A DNA stretch of 64,000 nucleotides from contig JAALGZ010000003.1 in NCBI GenBank assembly GCA_015227615.1, positions 434,001 through 498,000 of the forward strand, given 5' to 3'. A program made the position numbers and the translations under genes. Source of the DNA: Labyrinthula sp. Ha (taxonomy: Eukaryota; Sar; Bigyra; Labyrinthulida; Labyrinthulaceae). Below the pieces are notes generated by a model, which made no database searches, was not told the DNA's origin, and saw nothing but the letters and a program-made list of their open reading frames with translations. Positions 34,305 through 46,800 of this stretch are shown here, piece by piece (the first letter of the stretch is position 1; every line of letters begins with the position of its first letter).

Positions 34305-37300
34305 GCTTAGTTTCTTTGCATATTTGTGCCTGGTTACTAAAGTTTATAGTTTCTTTTCTCGGTGGTATTAACGCTTCTGAGAAATTTCTGAATACATACG
34401 AACGGTGCATCGACTGTCTCATCTGGTAGCAAACAAGTAATATCAATTGAGCAGCAGCAATTAACACTCCCTCAAACAAGTTAGCATTCGATACGAAAAA
34501 CTGTTTTTTGGGAAAATCAAGTAGATCTCTATTGTGTACTGTTTTTTATATAGTTTCAGGCACATAGAAGCTGTGTTCTTTGGCTTTTAGGTACACTATA
34601 AAGCATACTGACTTAACAATATCAATAACAAGACTATGTAAAAGGTAACTAACAAGTACATATATAAGCTGCCTAATGACAAAGACACAAATACGGTATA
34701 AACCACCTCAACTAAGCTAAAAAGAGAGCCCGCTATAAAATGAAGAAACCAATCAAGAAGAAAAAATATATGTACGATATATCTACTTGAGGAACTCTAT
34801 TTGAACTCGCTATAGTATATCCAATCATTAACTAGTTTCGTAATCTTTGAAACGGCTCTAAAAGGAGACCATTTGAGGGAACAAACGGACGATGTTCTTA
34901 CACAGGTCGTAGTGATGTCGATTAATATTATAATGATATATTAAACCGATCTTGATATTTTGTAATGTACGTTGAGTCTTGTTTTTTTTATCTTTCCCGT
35001 TATTGTTGACCTTTTAGTTTATCCCATGGCTGCTCCATCATTTACTTTCCAACCCATGGGATTTGAAGATACAATGCTGCCAGTTTCTTTTCATAATCCT
35101 CGTACCGAGCAACTGGCATTACAAATAGAATTCTAAGGATGTTGGACCACTAGCGTAGTGTCATTCATGGACACACTTTTACTTAAGAGCATTTTCCTCC
35201 AGTAAGATAAAGGTTAAAGTATGTGATAATATTCATAGGCATCGGAAATGGAAGCCGAGATGGAACTGGGAGCCTAGCTACTGAAACTACATTTCCAGTT
35301 AGAGTCCAGAAAACATATTCCTAATTCAAATTCTCTAGAGTTAAGCAGCGTTAAATCCATGGACAACTCATAATTGTACATGAGGCCCAAGCACGTCCAC
35401 GTAGTCTCGTTCTATCCTCCGCAATTATCGCTTGCATTGGCTTCAAATTTGTGAGGACTTGCCATTTGACTTTCAACACTTTCTTGTTGCTTATGTTTTT
35501 ACCTTGCTTTCTTTGTCGATTGATGACACATGTCAAAGGAAATACTAATCTGTAGAACATGTTCTTGCATTGTAGGCAATATTTGATTATTTCTGGCTAA
35601 TTGTTGTCATGAAATAAAGCCTTTACTTTATAATGCTACTCCTGAAATTGATTGGGGTAGCTTTGTCAATTTTAAAAGTAACTTCAACACAATCAACATC
35701 ATACCTTGTATTTTTATTAGAAGATCGTTTTCGTATGCACAAGAAGAATCTGCTATTCCAGATATTCCAAATTCTTCCGTTGGAGTACCAGGATTCTTCC
35801 GAATTAATTTGGACGGAAAATATTCTAAATTCTTATTCCAGATTGCAGGTGGATGGAAGAAGCCGCAAATTTCAAAATATTTTTTTTGTTTACGGTGCCT
35901 AAGTACTCCTCTATTCCTCGACCCTTCAGGGAGGTTCACCTGTCCTGTGACGGGTTTTGCGATGGTTTTCATTCTTAGTATCAACCCTTGACACGTATTT
36001 AGCTTGATGCACACATCAGTGGGTACCCATCTTTTGTGTTATAATGTTGTTTCAGCTTTCGAGGATTGAGATGATGTAACATTAGGTTTCTTGTTATAAA
36101 GTCTAAGTGTTAGATAACCTAACCGTTGGTAACTTAACACAAAATCTAAAATTTTATTATAACTGTACACATGAAGACAGTAGTGACAATTAAATACAGG
36201 TTTTTAGGAAAACTCGCCCAATGTAACTTGGAATGTCATGATATATGACATTCTAAAAAATCATTTGAAAAATTTCAAAGTCCAAGAAAAATATCAAAAC
36301 TGAATATTTATATAATATGATTTCAGCTTTGATGTTTTGATATTAATGTACTTACACACTCCAGAGTCTAAACAAGAAACGTCCTGCAACTATTGGTTAC
36401 AAGAGCTTTCGAATAATTTGCCAATGCAGCGACCCAGTCCAAAAGCCTGAGTCTGCCACTGTTATTAATTGATTTCATGTATCAAAGAAGTATCACACAA
36501 TGTCCTTTTAGTGCCAAATGCACTAATGATCCCAGATCAGTATAGGCTCTTATAAGTTGGTTTAAAACAAACAATCTAAAACATTTCGAGTTTTGGGTTA
36601 TTATTATTTATCCTCTGAGAACGATGCCAAGAACTAACTAGTATGTAGTAAATGAAAGATTGACAGGAAGCCAAACGCAGAAACCTTGAAGTTTCTGAAT
36701 GAATATGTCTTTAGCTACAGAGACTGATATTTTAATACTATCTACTAGTTTGCCAAAGAGAATGGGACCAGATTATTTTGGAGATATGATCTACCTAGTT
36801 TATTTCAAAATAGTCTAATTGCTGCTGTATCTAAATCTCAATAATAGGAAATGTAATAGAGTGGGTTTTTCATTTCCTCTGCTAGGCCCAAATGCTTACC
36901 AAAACGACCAATTAAGCTCTATAGTCAATTATTTAAAGCGAAGACACGGTTTACCCTCTTTTTTCGAAGGATATTAGCTTGGCTCTATATCAGTTAATTA
37001 GTTTTTAATTTTGAAAAAGAATGGGTCTGTTTTTTCACCCAAGAAAACACATTAGTATTCTACAGTTGAAAGTCCTACTTATTAATCGCTGCACTGACTT
37101 ATATCCGTTTTGTATTGTAAGGTTTTGTGCCTCTAGATATATACCTAAATCGGGTTATTAGGGTCCCGTGTTATCCTGCATGTACGATGATCAAAATAAT
37201 AATTGAAAGGAGGCGGGCATCTTAGTGGCTCTTTACGTAATTAGGTATGGGTTCCCCTTTGTATCAGTTGAAGCGCATTACTTTAAAATTAATGTTTAAA

Positions 37301-39298
37301 AAAACTACAATATCATAGGTGATAAAATTGAGATTTGTATTAAAGTTGAATAATATTTTCAACACTTCACAAATATTTGTGATAGGTAGTACTTCTCATA
37401 GTACCTTGAGTCTGTCCTTTTAATTTCCCGAAAACCATTAAAATAGCTTTAATTTGAGCTTTAGGTCATTCAAGTCGTTTTCACTGCAGAGAAATATTCT
37501 CTTGATTGCTGAGCAAACCAAAAGAATGATACATTGTTTTCTTTGAGTTATTTTCAGCAAGTTGAGTAACGTAACTATCACTCTTAGACTATCACAATAA
37601 CAGCATTTCAATAGAATTTTCAGTTTCACATTGGCCTCTTAGTGGTTAAAAATATTTTACATAACACTCTTAGAAATTTCGTTAATTTCAACTATCTTAT
37701 CAAGAGGTTATAGCTCCATAAAAGGAAAAAAAATAAGAATATATGGATGCACTATATAAATAAACCTAGTTAATTATACTTCGGCAAGAACAAGGAACAT
37801 AAGGAAGAAAAAATATGTAGACGAGCCTACACATTTTTTGAATTCATAAACTAAATAGTGGATATTATTATATATTATATTCCGTTGAACTTGAATACAT
37901 AATTGAATCCAAGATTGGGACAAATGTCATTAATAATACGTCAAATTCTTCAAGGCGACGATGATATTACTCAGTCTAATTAAAATTAATACCGAAGATG
38001 TATTTAAAGCATTAGGGAATTCTGGAAAACTCCGAGAAAGAAATTTAACTAAAAATTAATAAAAATTGGAACTTAGTTTTTTTTTATTCTAACTATCACT
38101 TTGTCAGTATCACTCTACTTCAATAATCGAAGCGTTTCATACGTGCCGGTAAACGTAGTATGAGTATGTTAGCTTGAAGTTGTTGCTATATCTTCAGGAA
38201 TGAAGTATTTCAGAAGGTAGAAATTCTACCAAAAAGTATGAATCAACATTTATTACAACAGTATATTTCGGCTTTTTCTACAGTAACTCAGAATAATAAC
38301 ATGCCGTAGCTATTTCAATAGAATGCTTCCAACTCATTATCGTTCAATCATAACATGAAAGCAACAAGTATCCATGTAATAAAGGGTAATCGTGATAATG
38401 AACCCTTGCAGAGTAGCTAATTATAATAAATATTTTTCACAAACGCTGTTGTCAACCATCATGTCACAATTAAGACTAAACCGTTTTCTCAAAATTTGTT
38501 GTTTTAGCTCGACAAACAAACAGTGTCCTCAGAATTCGTCCACTAAAGTAGCCTGTACTAAGCCCTAGGTCAATACAAATAAAATAACCAAAAAACTATA
38601 TACATTTTAATAAGAATTTTCAGTGGTAACACAACTTTAATTTTATAAGCTGAAAAGAATGTGGACTGTTTCTGAAGTGGGTGAGAGGCTACCCTCATTA
38701 AGTATTTCCCTTCCAAGTAAATGACAATAGTTTGGTGCATAGCATAAAAAATAAAATCATTTTTAGCTTTTTTGTACAGCCATTAATATTGATAAGTATG
38801 TTTTCAACCAGCGAAGAAACTTAATACTCTTAAGTCGAACCATATCAATACCTAGGGTGCATTGTACGTAGAAAATCAATACAATCTAGTACTTAAGACT
38901 ATGATGCAGTAAATTAATAGCAAAAAAAAACAAATTTTAAAATCTTAAATCCGCAAAATTCATTTATTAATGCAGTTAGCTGATATAGATCTAGTATCAC
39001 TAGGTTGAAACAAGGAAGTTCCAAGAAATTTTTGGATTCAACAAGCCAAGAAACTTGGAATCAATTGTTTAGTCAAACCTAAGAAAAATATTACTGTATA
39101 ATATTAATAAGATAGGAAATACCTAAGAAGAGGTAATATAATGGGTGAAGATATAAGTGTATATATTTCGTTAAGTTTTGCAGAAGTTCGTCTTTTTGAG
39201 TATCGTGGGAAGACAATGCAACGGTGCATTACCACTATCTAGGATAACCAGAAATACTGGCCAAACTCTAGAGGAGAGATAACTGTTTTCTCAATTAC
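34305..39298. other. 5-kb desert with unrecognised protein-like stretches
   Basis: No intact gene. Plus-strand frames at about 35026-35134 (starting MAAPSFTFQPMGFEDTMLPV) and about 35630-35990 (with VPGFFRINLDGKYSKFLFQI and PSGRFTCPVTGFAM) look coding-like but belong to different frames with stops between. A further stretch near 36660-36840 contains YDLPSLFQNSLIAAVS. They may be one or more decayed genes, none recognised. From 37.0 to 39.2 kb I see nothing but AT-rich sequence. Confidence 0.35.
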
Positions 39299-40117
39299 AT
39301 GGAAGATTTTCTTGCAGGAGGGTTTGCTGGTGCATTCGGACTACTTTCAGTTCACCCAGTGGATACAGTACGAATAAGAATGCAGAACTCAACCTCCGCA
39401 AACCAAACTATTACATCTCATTTTAATAGAATCTTCAAACACGAAGGGACAAAAGGATTATTCAAAGGAGTAGCCTCGCCACTCCTTACATGCACTATAA
39501 TGAACTCCATTCTTTTTTTCACATATGAATCTACTCTAAAACAACTTGAAAAAACAAGAACACCAGGTATTTCCTCCGTGTTTCTAGCAGGATCTGTAGG
39601 AGGTATTACAGCAGGATTAATTAACTCTCCCACGGAGCTAGTAAAAATTAGAGCGCAAGTGAATCAAACCCGGATATCTAACCAACTAAAAGCTGAAATT
39701 CTCATTTTTAAAGAAACTCTCGAAAGGAAAATAATTACTCGAGGTCTCTTAGTGACTATAATCCGTGACTCTCCAAGTTATGGTTTATACTTTGCTCTGT
39801 ACGAGTATTGGATTAGGTATTTTGGAAACGACTGGTATCATCATATTTTTGCTGGGGGCTTTGCAGGTGGTATTTCATGGACTGCGATCTATCCAGTAGA
39901 CGTAGTTAAGACACGATGGCAACTCTTAGATAAAAGTTGCTCTATATTAAACCTTGTTAAAGAAATGTATATACGTGAAGGTAGAAAAGTGTTTTTCAAG
40001 GGCTATGTAGCAACTTTATGGAAAGGTATTCCTCAGAACTCAGTTATCTTTTTTGTCTATGAGAAGGTTCAAAGGATTTTTACTTCTTTTCATCGCCAAG
40101 AAAAGCAAAAAACTTGA
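39299..40117 (+). CDS. Mitochondrial carrier family (SLC25) transporter
   Basis: Intact 272-residue protein made of three homologous repeats of about 90 residues. Each repeat carries the carrier signature: HPVDTVRIRMQ (about residue 19), SPTELVKIRAQ (about 111) and YPVDVVKTRWQ (about 201). Six membrane helices are expected and the glycine-rich starts GGFAG, AGSVGG and AGGFAGG mark the odd helices. The family exchanges metabolites across the inner mitochondrial membrane. The charge pattern of the second and third signatures fits the amino-acid/acylcarnitine branch (ornithine, basic amino acid or carnitine carriers), but I would not assign a substrate. The N terminus starts directly at helix 1, and there is no cleavable leader, as usual. 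The stop is only 14 nt from the stop of the convergent NOG2 gene. Confidence 0.9.
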   Translation: MEDFLAGGFAGAFGLLSVHPVDTVRIRMQNSTSANQTITSHFNRIFKHEGTKGLFKGVASPLLTCTIMNSILFFTYESTLKQLEKTRTPGISSVFLAGSVGGITAGLINSPTELVKIRAQVNQTRISNQLKAEILIFKETLERKIITRGLLVTIIRDSPSYGLYFALYEYWIRYFGNDWYHHIFAGGFAGGISWTAIYPVDVVKTRWQLLDKSCSILNLVKEMYIREGRKVFFKGYVATLWKGIPQNSVIFFVYEKVQRIFTSFHRQEKQKT

Positions 40118-40131
40118 TAAGAAACAAATAG

Positions 40132-41865
40132 TTAGTTTTCTAAGAGTTTCAGTTGCTCCTCTGTTGGTTTCACGTAATACACAATCTTACCCCTTTGAAG
40201 ATCGTATATCACTTGCTGGGCTATGATTCTCATGTCAGGTTCTCCTCCTTTCAGCAACCTTCCTCTTTTTTTTGCTAATCGCTTTAAAAACTCTTGTGCA
40301 GTTTCAAAGTCGATTTGATACTGTTTTATTATGTTTAGTCTTCCTACTTTCCGAACAATATAGGGGATATAATCTGTCGGAGAGGATAATTTCTCAGCTC
40401 TTACAACACCTTTCAAAACAAGTTCTGACTCGTACATCAACTCTTTATCACAAAAATTCTCTCCTAAAAAATAAGATTTACTTAAACACTTTTAGTTCCG
40501 ATTTGCTCTTGCAATCGAATCTTTCAAATTTAAGGAAACTATATCCTGTTTTTTTTGAATTGAAGCTAACATGCTCTATTTTAGGAAAAAAAGGAATTTA
40601 CCTTGTTGAGTTGTTGAAGCTTCAAGTTTTTCTTTAGACTGATCGACCGTATCCAACAACATTTGTTTATCTGGGTAAACTACACCAGGGCAATCAATAA
40701 GAAAAACATCTTTAAACAGGGTAATGTACTGCCAGACTTTTGTTTCACCTGGAATTGGGGCTACATTGCAAACTTTTTTTGATTTGACTGCATTTATTAT
40801 AGAAGATTTTCCAACATTTGGCATACCAACAAATCCAACACTAATCTGTGGTTTTTCCGGGTGTAACTTCTTAAATTGCCTCAACAGCTGGATTAAACTT
40901 CCTTTTCCAAAAGGTTTATTCAACTCTGCATGAAATAGCAGAGTTGGATGTGACTTACTTAATATTTTCAGCCACTGCTTTGCCAATTTCGTAGGAATTA
41001 AATCTATTTTGTTTATGATGAAGATCAAATGTTTATGACTGGCTTTTGTTGCAATGTAATCTTCCAACACAAGAGATCGTGTGCCGAAAGGATCCCTCGC
41101 ATCCAAAATTTGAACAACGACGTCTGAACTATCAATAACTTTATATAGCTCGCTCCAAATTCTTTTGGATTGCCCTTTCATAAAAATATCTTCATTGTCA
41201 AGCTGTTTTTCTAACTCCTTTTCTGCCAGTTTATCTTTTGTTTGCAAATCATTTTCATTCTTGCTCTCATTATATTCGGCTGATCTACTTTCTGCATGCT
41301 TTGTCAACATTTCCAAACTTTTGACACCAATTTTTGGTCTTTTTCTTTGTTTTTTAGGTCCAAAGGTATAATCGAAACTTTCAGATGTCAAGATTTTACC
41401 TTGAAAGGTTTTAAATCCCTCTGGATCCGTGGAGTTCATCCCATCAGAGTTAATTCTAATAGCTTCTCCGCCAAGATTTGTATTAGACTCTAGCAATAAA
41501 CCCATTGGTAGGTTCTTTCTTTTCAACAAAACCGCGTAAGGATCGTGCACTTTTTCGGTTAACCTTGTTCTAAAGTCATCAAGTTCTTTTTGTGTTATGG
41601 TTTTTGTATTTCCAAACCATCTTCTATTAGGTGCCACACGTCCGGTATCAGCAGTTACATCCTTATTTCCAACTTTGTTGGCAAGCATAAAATCTCCCTT
41701 AACAATTTTTCCTGTCCTGTCTCTCTTCGGTTTGCTATTCTTGTACATGTTCAAACGATTTATGGTGCTTTTACTTCTGGCACCACTTGAATCCCCTGAA
41801 AACATTCTAGAGGGATTGTTTGAGGCGTTTGAACCCGACTTTATCTTCTTTCTGAACCTTGGCAT
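40132..41865 (-). CDS. NOG2: Nucleolar GTPase 2 (NOG2/GNL2), pre-60S ribosome assembly
   Basis: Circularly permuted GTPase acting in late nucleolar and nuclear maturation of the 60S subunit. Exons 41865-40602 and 40463-40132 join in frame to 531 residues, removing a GT-AG intron of 138 nt (40464-40601). Seen in order: basic N terminus; [16 protein letters not shown], the family's hallmark (about residues 76-91); [16 protein letters not shown] (G4, 285-292); [12 protein letters not shown] (G1, 344-355); [10 protein letters not shown] (G2); DCPGVVYP (G3, 391-398); then [16 protein letters not shown] and [10 protein letters not shown] in exon 2. Length resembles yeast Nog2 and is shorter than the animal protein. 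Its start is about 107 nt from the ATG of a divergent coiled-coil gene, so the promoter is probably shared. The exact 3' intron border is inferred; all G motifs are in exon 1. Confidence 0.9.
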
Positions 41866-41972
41866 TATTCACCTCTACGTGTTTTGTGGTTAATCGATAT
41901 ATTTTTGGAATCGAATGCTCTGTGGTAATGTTATAATGTGTTATTTCTAAATTGACAGAAATTAATCAGAGA
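41866..41972. promoter_or_regulatory. Short bidirectional promoter region
   Basis: The divergent NOG2 and coiled-coil genes have their ATGs separated by only 107 nt, so both 5' UTRs and promoters must fit here or overlap coding sequence. No TATA box or known motif is convincing. Confidence 0.5.
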
Positions 41973-43043
41973 ATGGAAGGAATAGATAAAGAAGATAATC
42001 TTGATGTGCCAATGAGTGTGAAGGCTGTTATGAATGAAAACAGTAAATTGCGAAATGAAATTGCTCTTTATAAAAAAATTGTAAATGATAAAGAAGAAGA
42101 AATTAAAGTTGCGAAGGAGACAATAGAGCAGCTGCAAAAGAACCAAATTCAAACGAATGAAAGAATGTTGCAGAAGCTAGAAGAGATTGAGAAAAAAAAA
42201 GGAAAGTTCCTAACTGAAAATGTTGCAAAAATTTCTTCAAATAGCAAGGATCTTGAAATTAAATCTCTTCGGAACCACATTAACATCCTTGAGCAACGTT
42301 TGTCTCGTGCGGCGATGGAAAATGAGGATTTAGAAAAGGAAAATGATATTTTGACTAATGATCAGTCGAAATATAAAGTTTACCTGGACACAAGTAAAAT
42401 AGAGAAACATCTTCGAGAACAGCTAAGTCAAGCAATTTCTAGGAACCAGAGGTATGAACTTGAAGCATCAAAGTTTCTCGCGGAAAAAAAGAACTTGGAG
42501 AATGAAGTAGAAAAACTTTCAAGGGCAAAGAAAACTCAGGAGGAGATTAACAAATCAAAGGGTTTGCTCGCAAAGTTTTATTCAAGGTTAGTATATAATT
42601 CCGATGAAGCTAATCCTATGTTCGAACGCCTCTCGCTAAACACCTTAGCAAAAAAATTAGACGAAGCCATTGAGCAGAAGCTGTCTTCCAATTCCGCTGT
42701 AGATCTTGAAGTTAATAAAAAACGGAAGATTTCTGTTGAATCAGGTTGGGCCTCGTATTCTACTCAAGAGAAACAAGCCTTTTCTATGGTTGAGCTAAAC
42801 CAGATTATCTCTAATTTCTTCTCCTGCAGTGTTTCAGTGAATCCTGCTGAGTCTAGGATTTATTTGAAGCCGCATCATTCAAAGTTTAGTGGATCACTTA
42901 CGTTCAACTACCCTGGTTTTATTTATTCTGGCATTAAAGGGGATGATCTCCTGCTTGTAGAAGCAGTAAAAAAACTTGAAGATTTTATTACTGATTTTCC
43001 TTGTTTCTGGAGTTACTTTGTTCTGAGAAATTTGCAGAGGTGA
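41973..43043 (+). CDS. Coiled-coil protein with C-terminal globular domain, possibly Csm1/monopolin-like
   Basis: The frame opens at a TTG. The first ATG (41973) gives 356 residues. Residues about 15-200 are a charged coiled coil with a short break near 95. After a linker, the last 90 residues form a predicted globular domain: MVELNQIISNFFSCSVSV, GSLTFNYPGF, LEDFITDFPCFWSYFVL. This order (helix, 'V' strand, 'g.L.F.l', then 'yl.eeI.Fp...a..F...l') resembles the C-terminal fold of Csm1/Pcs1, the monopolin subunit that crosslinks kinetochores, also known in algae and plants. The resemblance was read by eye over a poorly conserved domain and could equally be an RWD-type kinetochore domain. It is divergent from NOG2. 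Treat it as a coiled-coil protein with a tentative kinetochore link. Confidence 0.4.
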   Translation: MEGIDKEDNLDVPMSVKAVMNENSKLRNEIALYKKIVNDKEEEIKVAKETIEQLQKNQIQTNERMLQKLEEIEKKKGKFLTENVAKISSNSKDLEIKSLRNHINILEQRLSRAAMENEDLEKENDILTNDQSKYKVYLDTSKIEKHLREQLSQAISRNQRYELEASKFLAEKKNLENEVEKLSRAKKTQEEINKSKGLLAKFYSRLVYNSDEANPMFERLSLNTLAKKLDEAIEQKLSSNSAVDLEVNKKRKISVESGWASYSTQEKQAFSMVELNQIISNFFSCSVSVNPAESRIYLKPHHSKFSGSLTFNYPGFIYSGIKGDDLLLVEAVKKLEDFITDFPCFWSYFVLRNLQR

Positions 43044-43289
43044 ACTAAACACTGCTGGTATTTTTCTTCTGTCACGAATATGATATTTATCTAGTTATAT
43101 GAACGGACTCTCTTATATTTTTTTCGGTACTGTAATGTTGTTTCCGCTGCAGAGAGCTTATCCAACATGAAACAAATCTAATAATGTTCTCTTTGGAGGA
43201 GTTACAGAAGCCTAGAGTTTTGAAAGGCACAGTTAAGAGTTATCATGTCAACCACTAAATAAGAATACCTCTAGGATGTACAGCAACAT

Positions 43290-43830
43290 ATGTTCCAGCC
43301 TACCTTAACCGTGTCGTGGCCTTCTCCATTGACATGAAGCAGGTTTACCCTATGCTCACCTTCACCACATGTTGTGAATATACTGTATCCTTTTCTAGTC
43401 TTTATATATACACCAAGCAAAATATCATAGAATTGTGAAGCAGCTATTAACTCACTCTGTGCTCCCCAGAAAACTGTTCTTATTACTTCACAGTATGCTT
43501 CTGCCGATTATTCAAAATTCCTTCCAGCTTGGATCCATTCTAGAATACTCATACAAATTGTAATAATTCTCTTTCTTGTCGAGGATGTACTGAAGCAGGA
43601 TAGAGCGCAGCACCATACCATCTGGTTTCTAACCGTGTAGTTTCTTTGCAAATCTACTTATTCCATAAGACAATAAGTGAAATAAACAAAAGTCATAACC
43701 AGGTTGTATTTCTCTCTTGGCCGTCTTGTTCCTGAAAAGAGCTATCGGCTCAGTGCTACCCTCCCATTTCTTCAACTTAGCCAATAAACTCGCAAGAAAC
43801 TTTGATGCCCCATCAATAATAGAAACTCTA
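43290..43830 (-). pseudogene. OTU-family cysteine protease remnant
   Basis: Reading the minus strand, one frame gives PGYDFCLFHLLSYGISRFAK, KPDGMVLRSILLQYILDKKE and YNLYEY. A second frame gives AEAYCEVIRTVFWGAQSELIAASQFYDIL and, near the end, VNLLHVNGEGHDTV. In this order they correspond to the OTU domain: 'DGnClFra', 'lR..v..yi..n...y', 'eYc......WGg..El.alS..y.. I' and the final 'HYd'. OTU enzymes cleave ubiquitin chains. Stops lie within the first part and the frame changes before the second. No ATG-led frame covers the domain, and the DGN before the Cys reads YDF. I infer a dead host gene. The order and spacing of four motifs make the family call fairly strong. Confidence 0.6.
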
Positions 43831-46800
43831 GATAATTTCTTACCATCTAACCTCTGTCAAATATTGCTACGAACTCTTACTGAGAGTTGACTTCTCTTCT
43901 TCAGTAGGGTGTTTATGGGAGAAAGTGTGAGTTGTAGAGGACAATGATGAAGTTGTTTAAGTTCTTCTGAATGCTTGATTTTGTACTTAACTTTTTCTCA
44001 TTCCAAGGTCAGAGCTTCTAGCTGTTTTGGGAGGACATCAAACTTACCAAAGAAACGATAGTCTTATACTGGAGTTCTTGCCCTTACCAGTTCTTGAAGA
44101 TACAGGATTGAATTATTGCAGCAACCTCTTCAGTTTTTTAAGTAGGAGAGCAAAGCATGTCTTCTTATTTTATTATCAATACTTGGGGCCATTTTCTTGT
44201 CTTTTGTATTCAGAAGTTTGTTTTTATTATTTTCAAGGTTAGAAGTTGCTAGTAAGTGCTCATGACTAAAACAGATAGAATAAGAAGTGAATCGAATTAA
44301 TAATTAGTTATGCAGTTGTGTTATATAATATACACATGAAATTAAATTTGATGCCCAAATTATGTGTAAATACACACTCATGTGTTTTCTTTGTCATGTT
44401 ATACTATCTGAGCATTTTCCAATATGTGCTTCACAATACCAGTGCCACTTCGGTTTCTTAAATGGGTCTTAACAATCTAACTAAAGTTTCTTTCACGCGT
44501 TTCTGGAAAGGTTCACCTTTGTTTCCGCAGATATGCGAACGTATCGAGAGGAGCGGGGTTACGATACTATATCGTTATATCTTATATTTTCTATTATGAT
44601 GACAGTTTTAACTAGTTTAACATATATGATCTGACATTCTTGTTACCATCTATTTGTAGTTGTCCGTCAATGCTTCAGAAAAAACGTTTCCTTCTGCAAA
44701 GTCTGTGTTTTATATGACAGGATAGCAAATGGTACAATAACAATATGTCAGTTGTAGATACTGATTAGTGTAGAACTAAGATTAGTGTAAGGTAATTATT
44801 ATTGGATTTACAGTATGAGCGAAAAACTTTGTAATTAAGTTGTGAGCATAGAAACAAATTTGAGTTCTTGATTTCCATTTTAAATTCTCGAACCAGGATG
44901 ACACAACAGCACGAAAGTGGTAGATTTAGGTCCATTTTTTGAATTTTGGATTACCGCAAATTTTCTTTAATTCTATTATGTTTCTTAATAAACATACTTC
45001 AAACGTCAACTTCTTTCCCTAAACACGAGCCAGTGTAATACTCTTCTTGATTTGCCTTATTTTCCTTTATCTTATCTTAGGGCTGCAGCCTCGCTGTTAC
45101 ACAGGTAGATCACTATTTCAAAAATAGCTGTAGAGTAGCATAAAGCTGTCATTCTATGAATAACTATCCACAACCAGTGAAATTTTTGAAATACCATACC
45201 GAGGCTGGCATGCTGCGAGCTCTCAAGTCTGATGTAGGTTTTGGTAAAGTTGTACATTTTGTTAGATAGCTTGGTGAGTTTTTGGGTCTCTGTCCTTTCA
45301 TTTAATGAAAAATTTTAAGAAAACACACTTCTTGGTTAAAAATCATGAGAACCTAATCAAGTCTTTACACTACGAGCTATTTTGCACAAACTGCAATAGA
45401 GGAGCTAGCGGCTAGTAAGGTAGGTTTAGGTTTTTGTCCCATGTACCTATTTCATGTTGCTAATTTGGCTTAGTTTTGAATCTTATTCTTATATTTACAA
45501 TAGTCAAACGTTTGATACAAAATCTTAATAAGACATAGGAAAATACGATATAGCTAAGAAGTCAACCGGACTTCATAAAGATAGTTTTGCTGGAGAGTTT
45601 AGGTAGATTAGAACTGAACTTCCTGATGGTAAACTACTTAAATAACTTGATTTCGTTCCTTATACATTAGCAAATAAGCTTGTCCCATGTGTTTAAGTTT
45701 CTTTCCAGAGCTTGAACCTAGCAATTGCGTAAAGGGTTCATTTCTTTCTCGCTGTAAGAAAATTACTGACTGTCTTCATATCTTGGGACATTACCTACAA
45801 TAGAGATATGAAATTATCCGAGAGTTCGTGAAGATTTTTCACACTTTGGAACACAAGGCATAATTGGGACTTATGTTTGATTAATAGCTGCCTTGAAAAC
45901 ATAGTTTTTTTCTGAACATATATACATATTTAACTTGTGTTCTGTATTTCGCAACCAGTAATGGTTATTAACAATATAGAGAAAGCCTGGAATAAGACCA
46001 AGAACTAGAAATAATGACTTATGCTATTACTGGAAAATGAATGCCAGTGAAACAAACATCCAATATATTCAAATCCGTCTTTACTTTTAAAAGTCGGTTT
46101 TTATGACTTTCGGATTGTTTGCTGTTGCTCGACTTTCTCTTTGATGTACTGTCATAATGGATGAATTTTTTTAGCTACACTCATTCAATCGGAGCTAAGA
46201 TAGCTCAGTTAGCAAATTTGAGAATGTTTGAACCGATTGTTATAAGTGTTTTATATTTTAGAGCTTCAAACGGGAGCTTGTAACCTGTTTAAATTCTTTT
46301 TAAATTGTGGCCAGTAATTCAGTTTATTGTGGAGATGTTCCTGTTCAAACTCTCACTACGCAGCTATCATTCTTTAACATATATACAATGTTGGCAGACG
46401 AATTTTGTAAGTCTAAAATGCTTTAGAATCGATGTGAGAATGAACAGAAACTTGGCATCAGCTACTTCAATTCAGATTTCAGTTAACTGAACTCTATCAA
46501 GGTGCAAACATGAAGCTTTGAACATATCTTTCTCTACTAATTGTGGACGGATTCAAGCTCTGACATGAAGTCATTATGTTTTCGCAAGTTGCAATTAGAG
46601 TTTCTTATCGCATCATTAATCATGAAATTTAACGGTAAGCACGATAGAAAATCCTAGTTATAGTAGACCCGACACCATAAAGCCAATGATATTCTAGAAG
46701 TGTACTAGATATGCCCAACTCAAAAATCTTATTGCTAATGAACTTACACAACTTCTCATTTATGTTTTCATAAACTGTGGGCATTTCTAAATAATACAAG

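Noticed and set aside
46195-46270. tRNA-like D-arm sequence TAGCTCAGTTAG
   Set aside because: No acceptor stem pairing and no T-loop GGTTCGA-type sequence at the right distance; the rest cannot fold as a cloverleaf.
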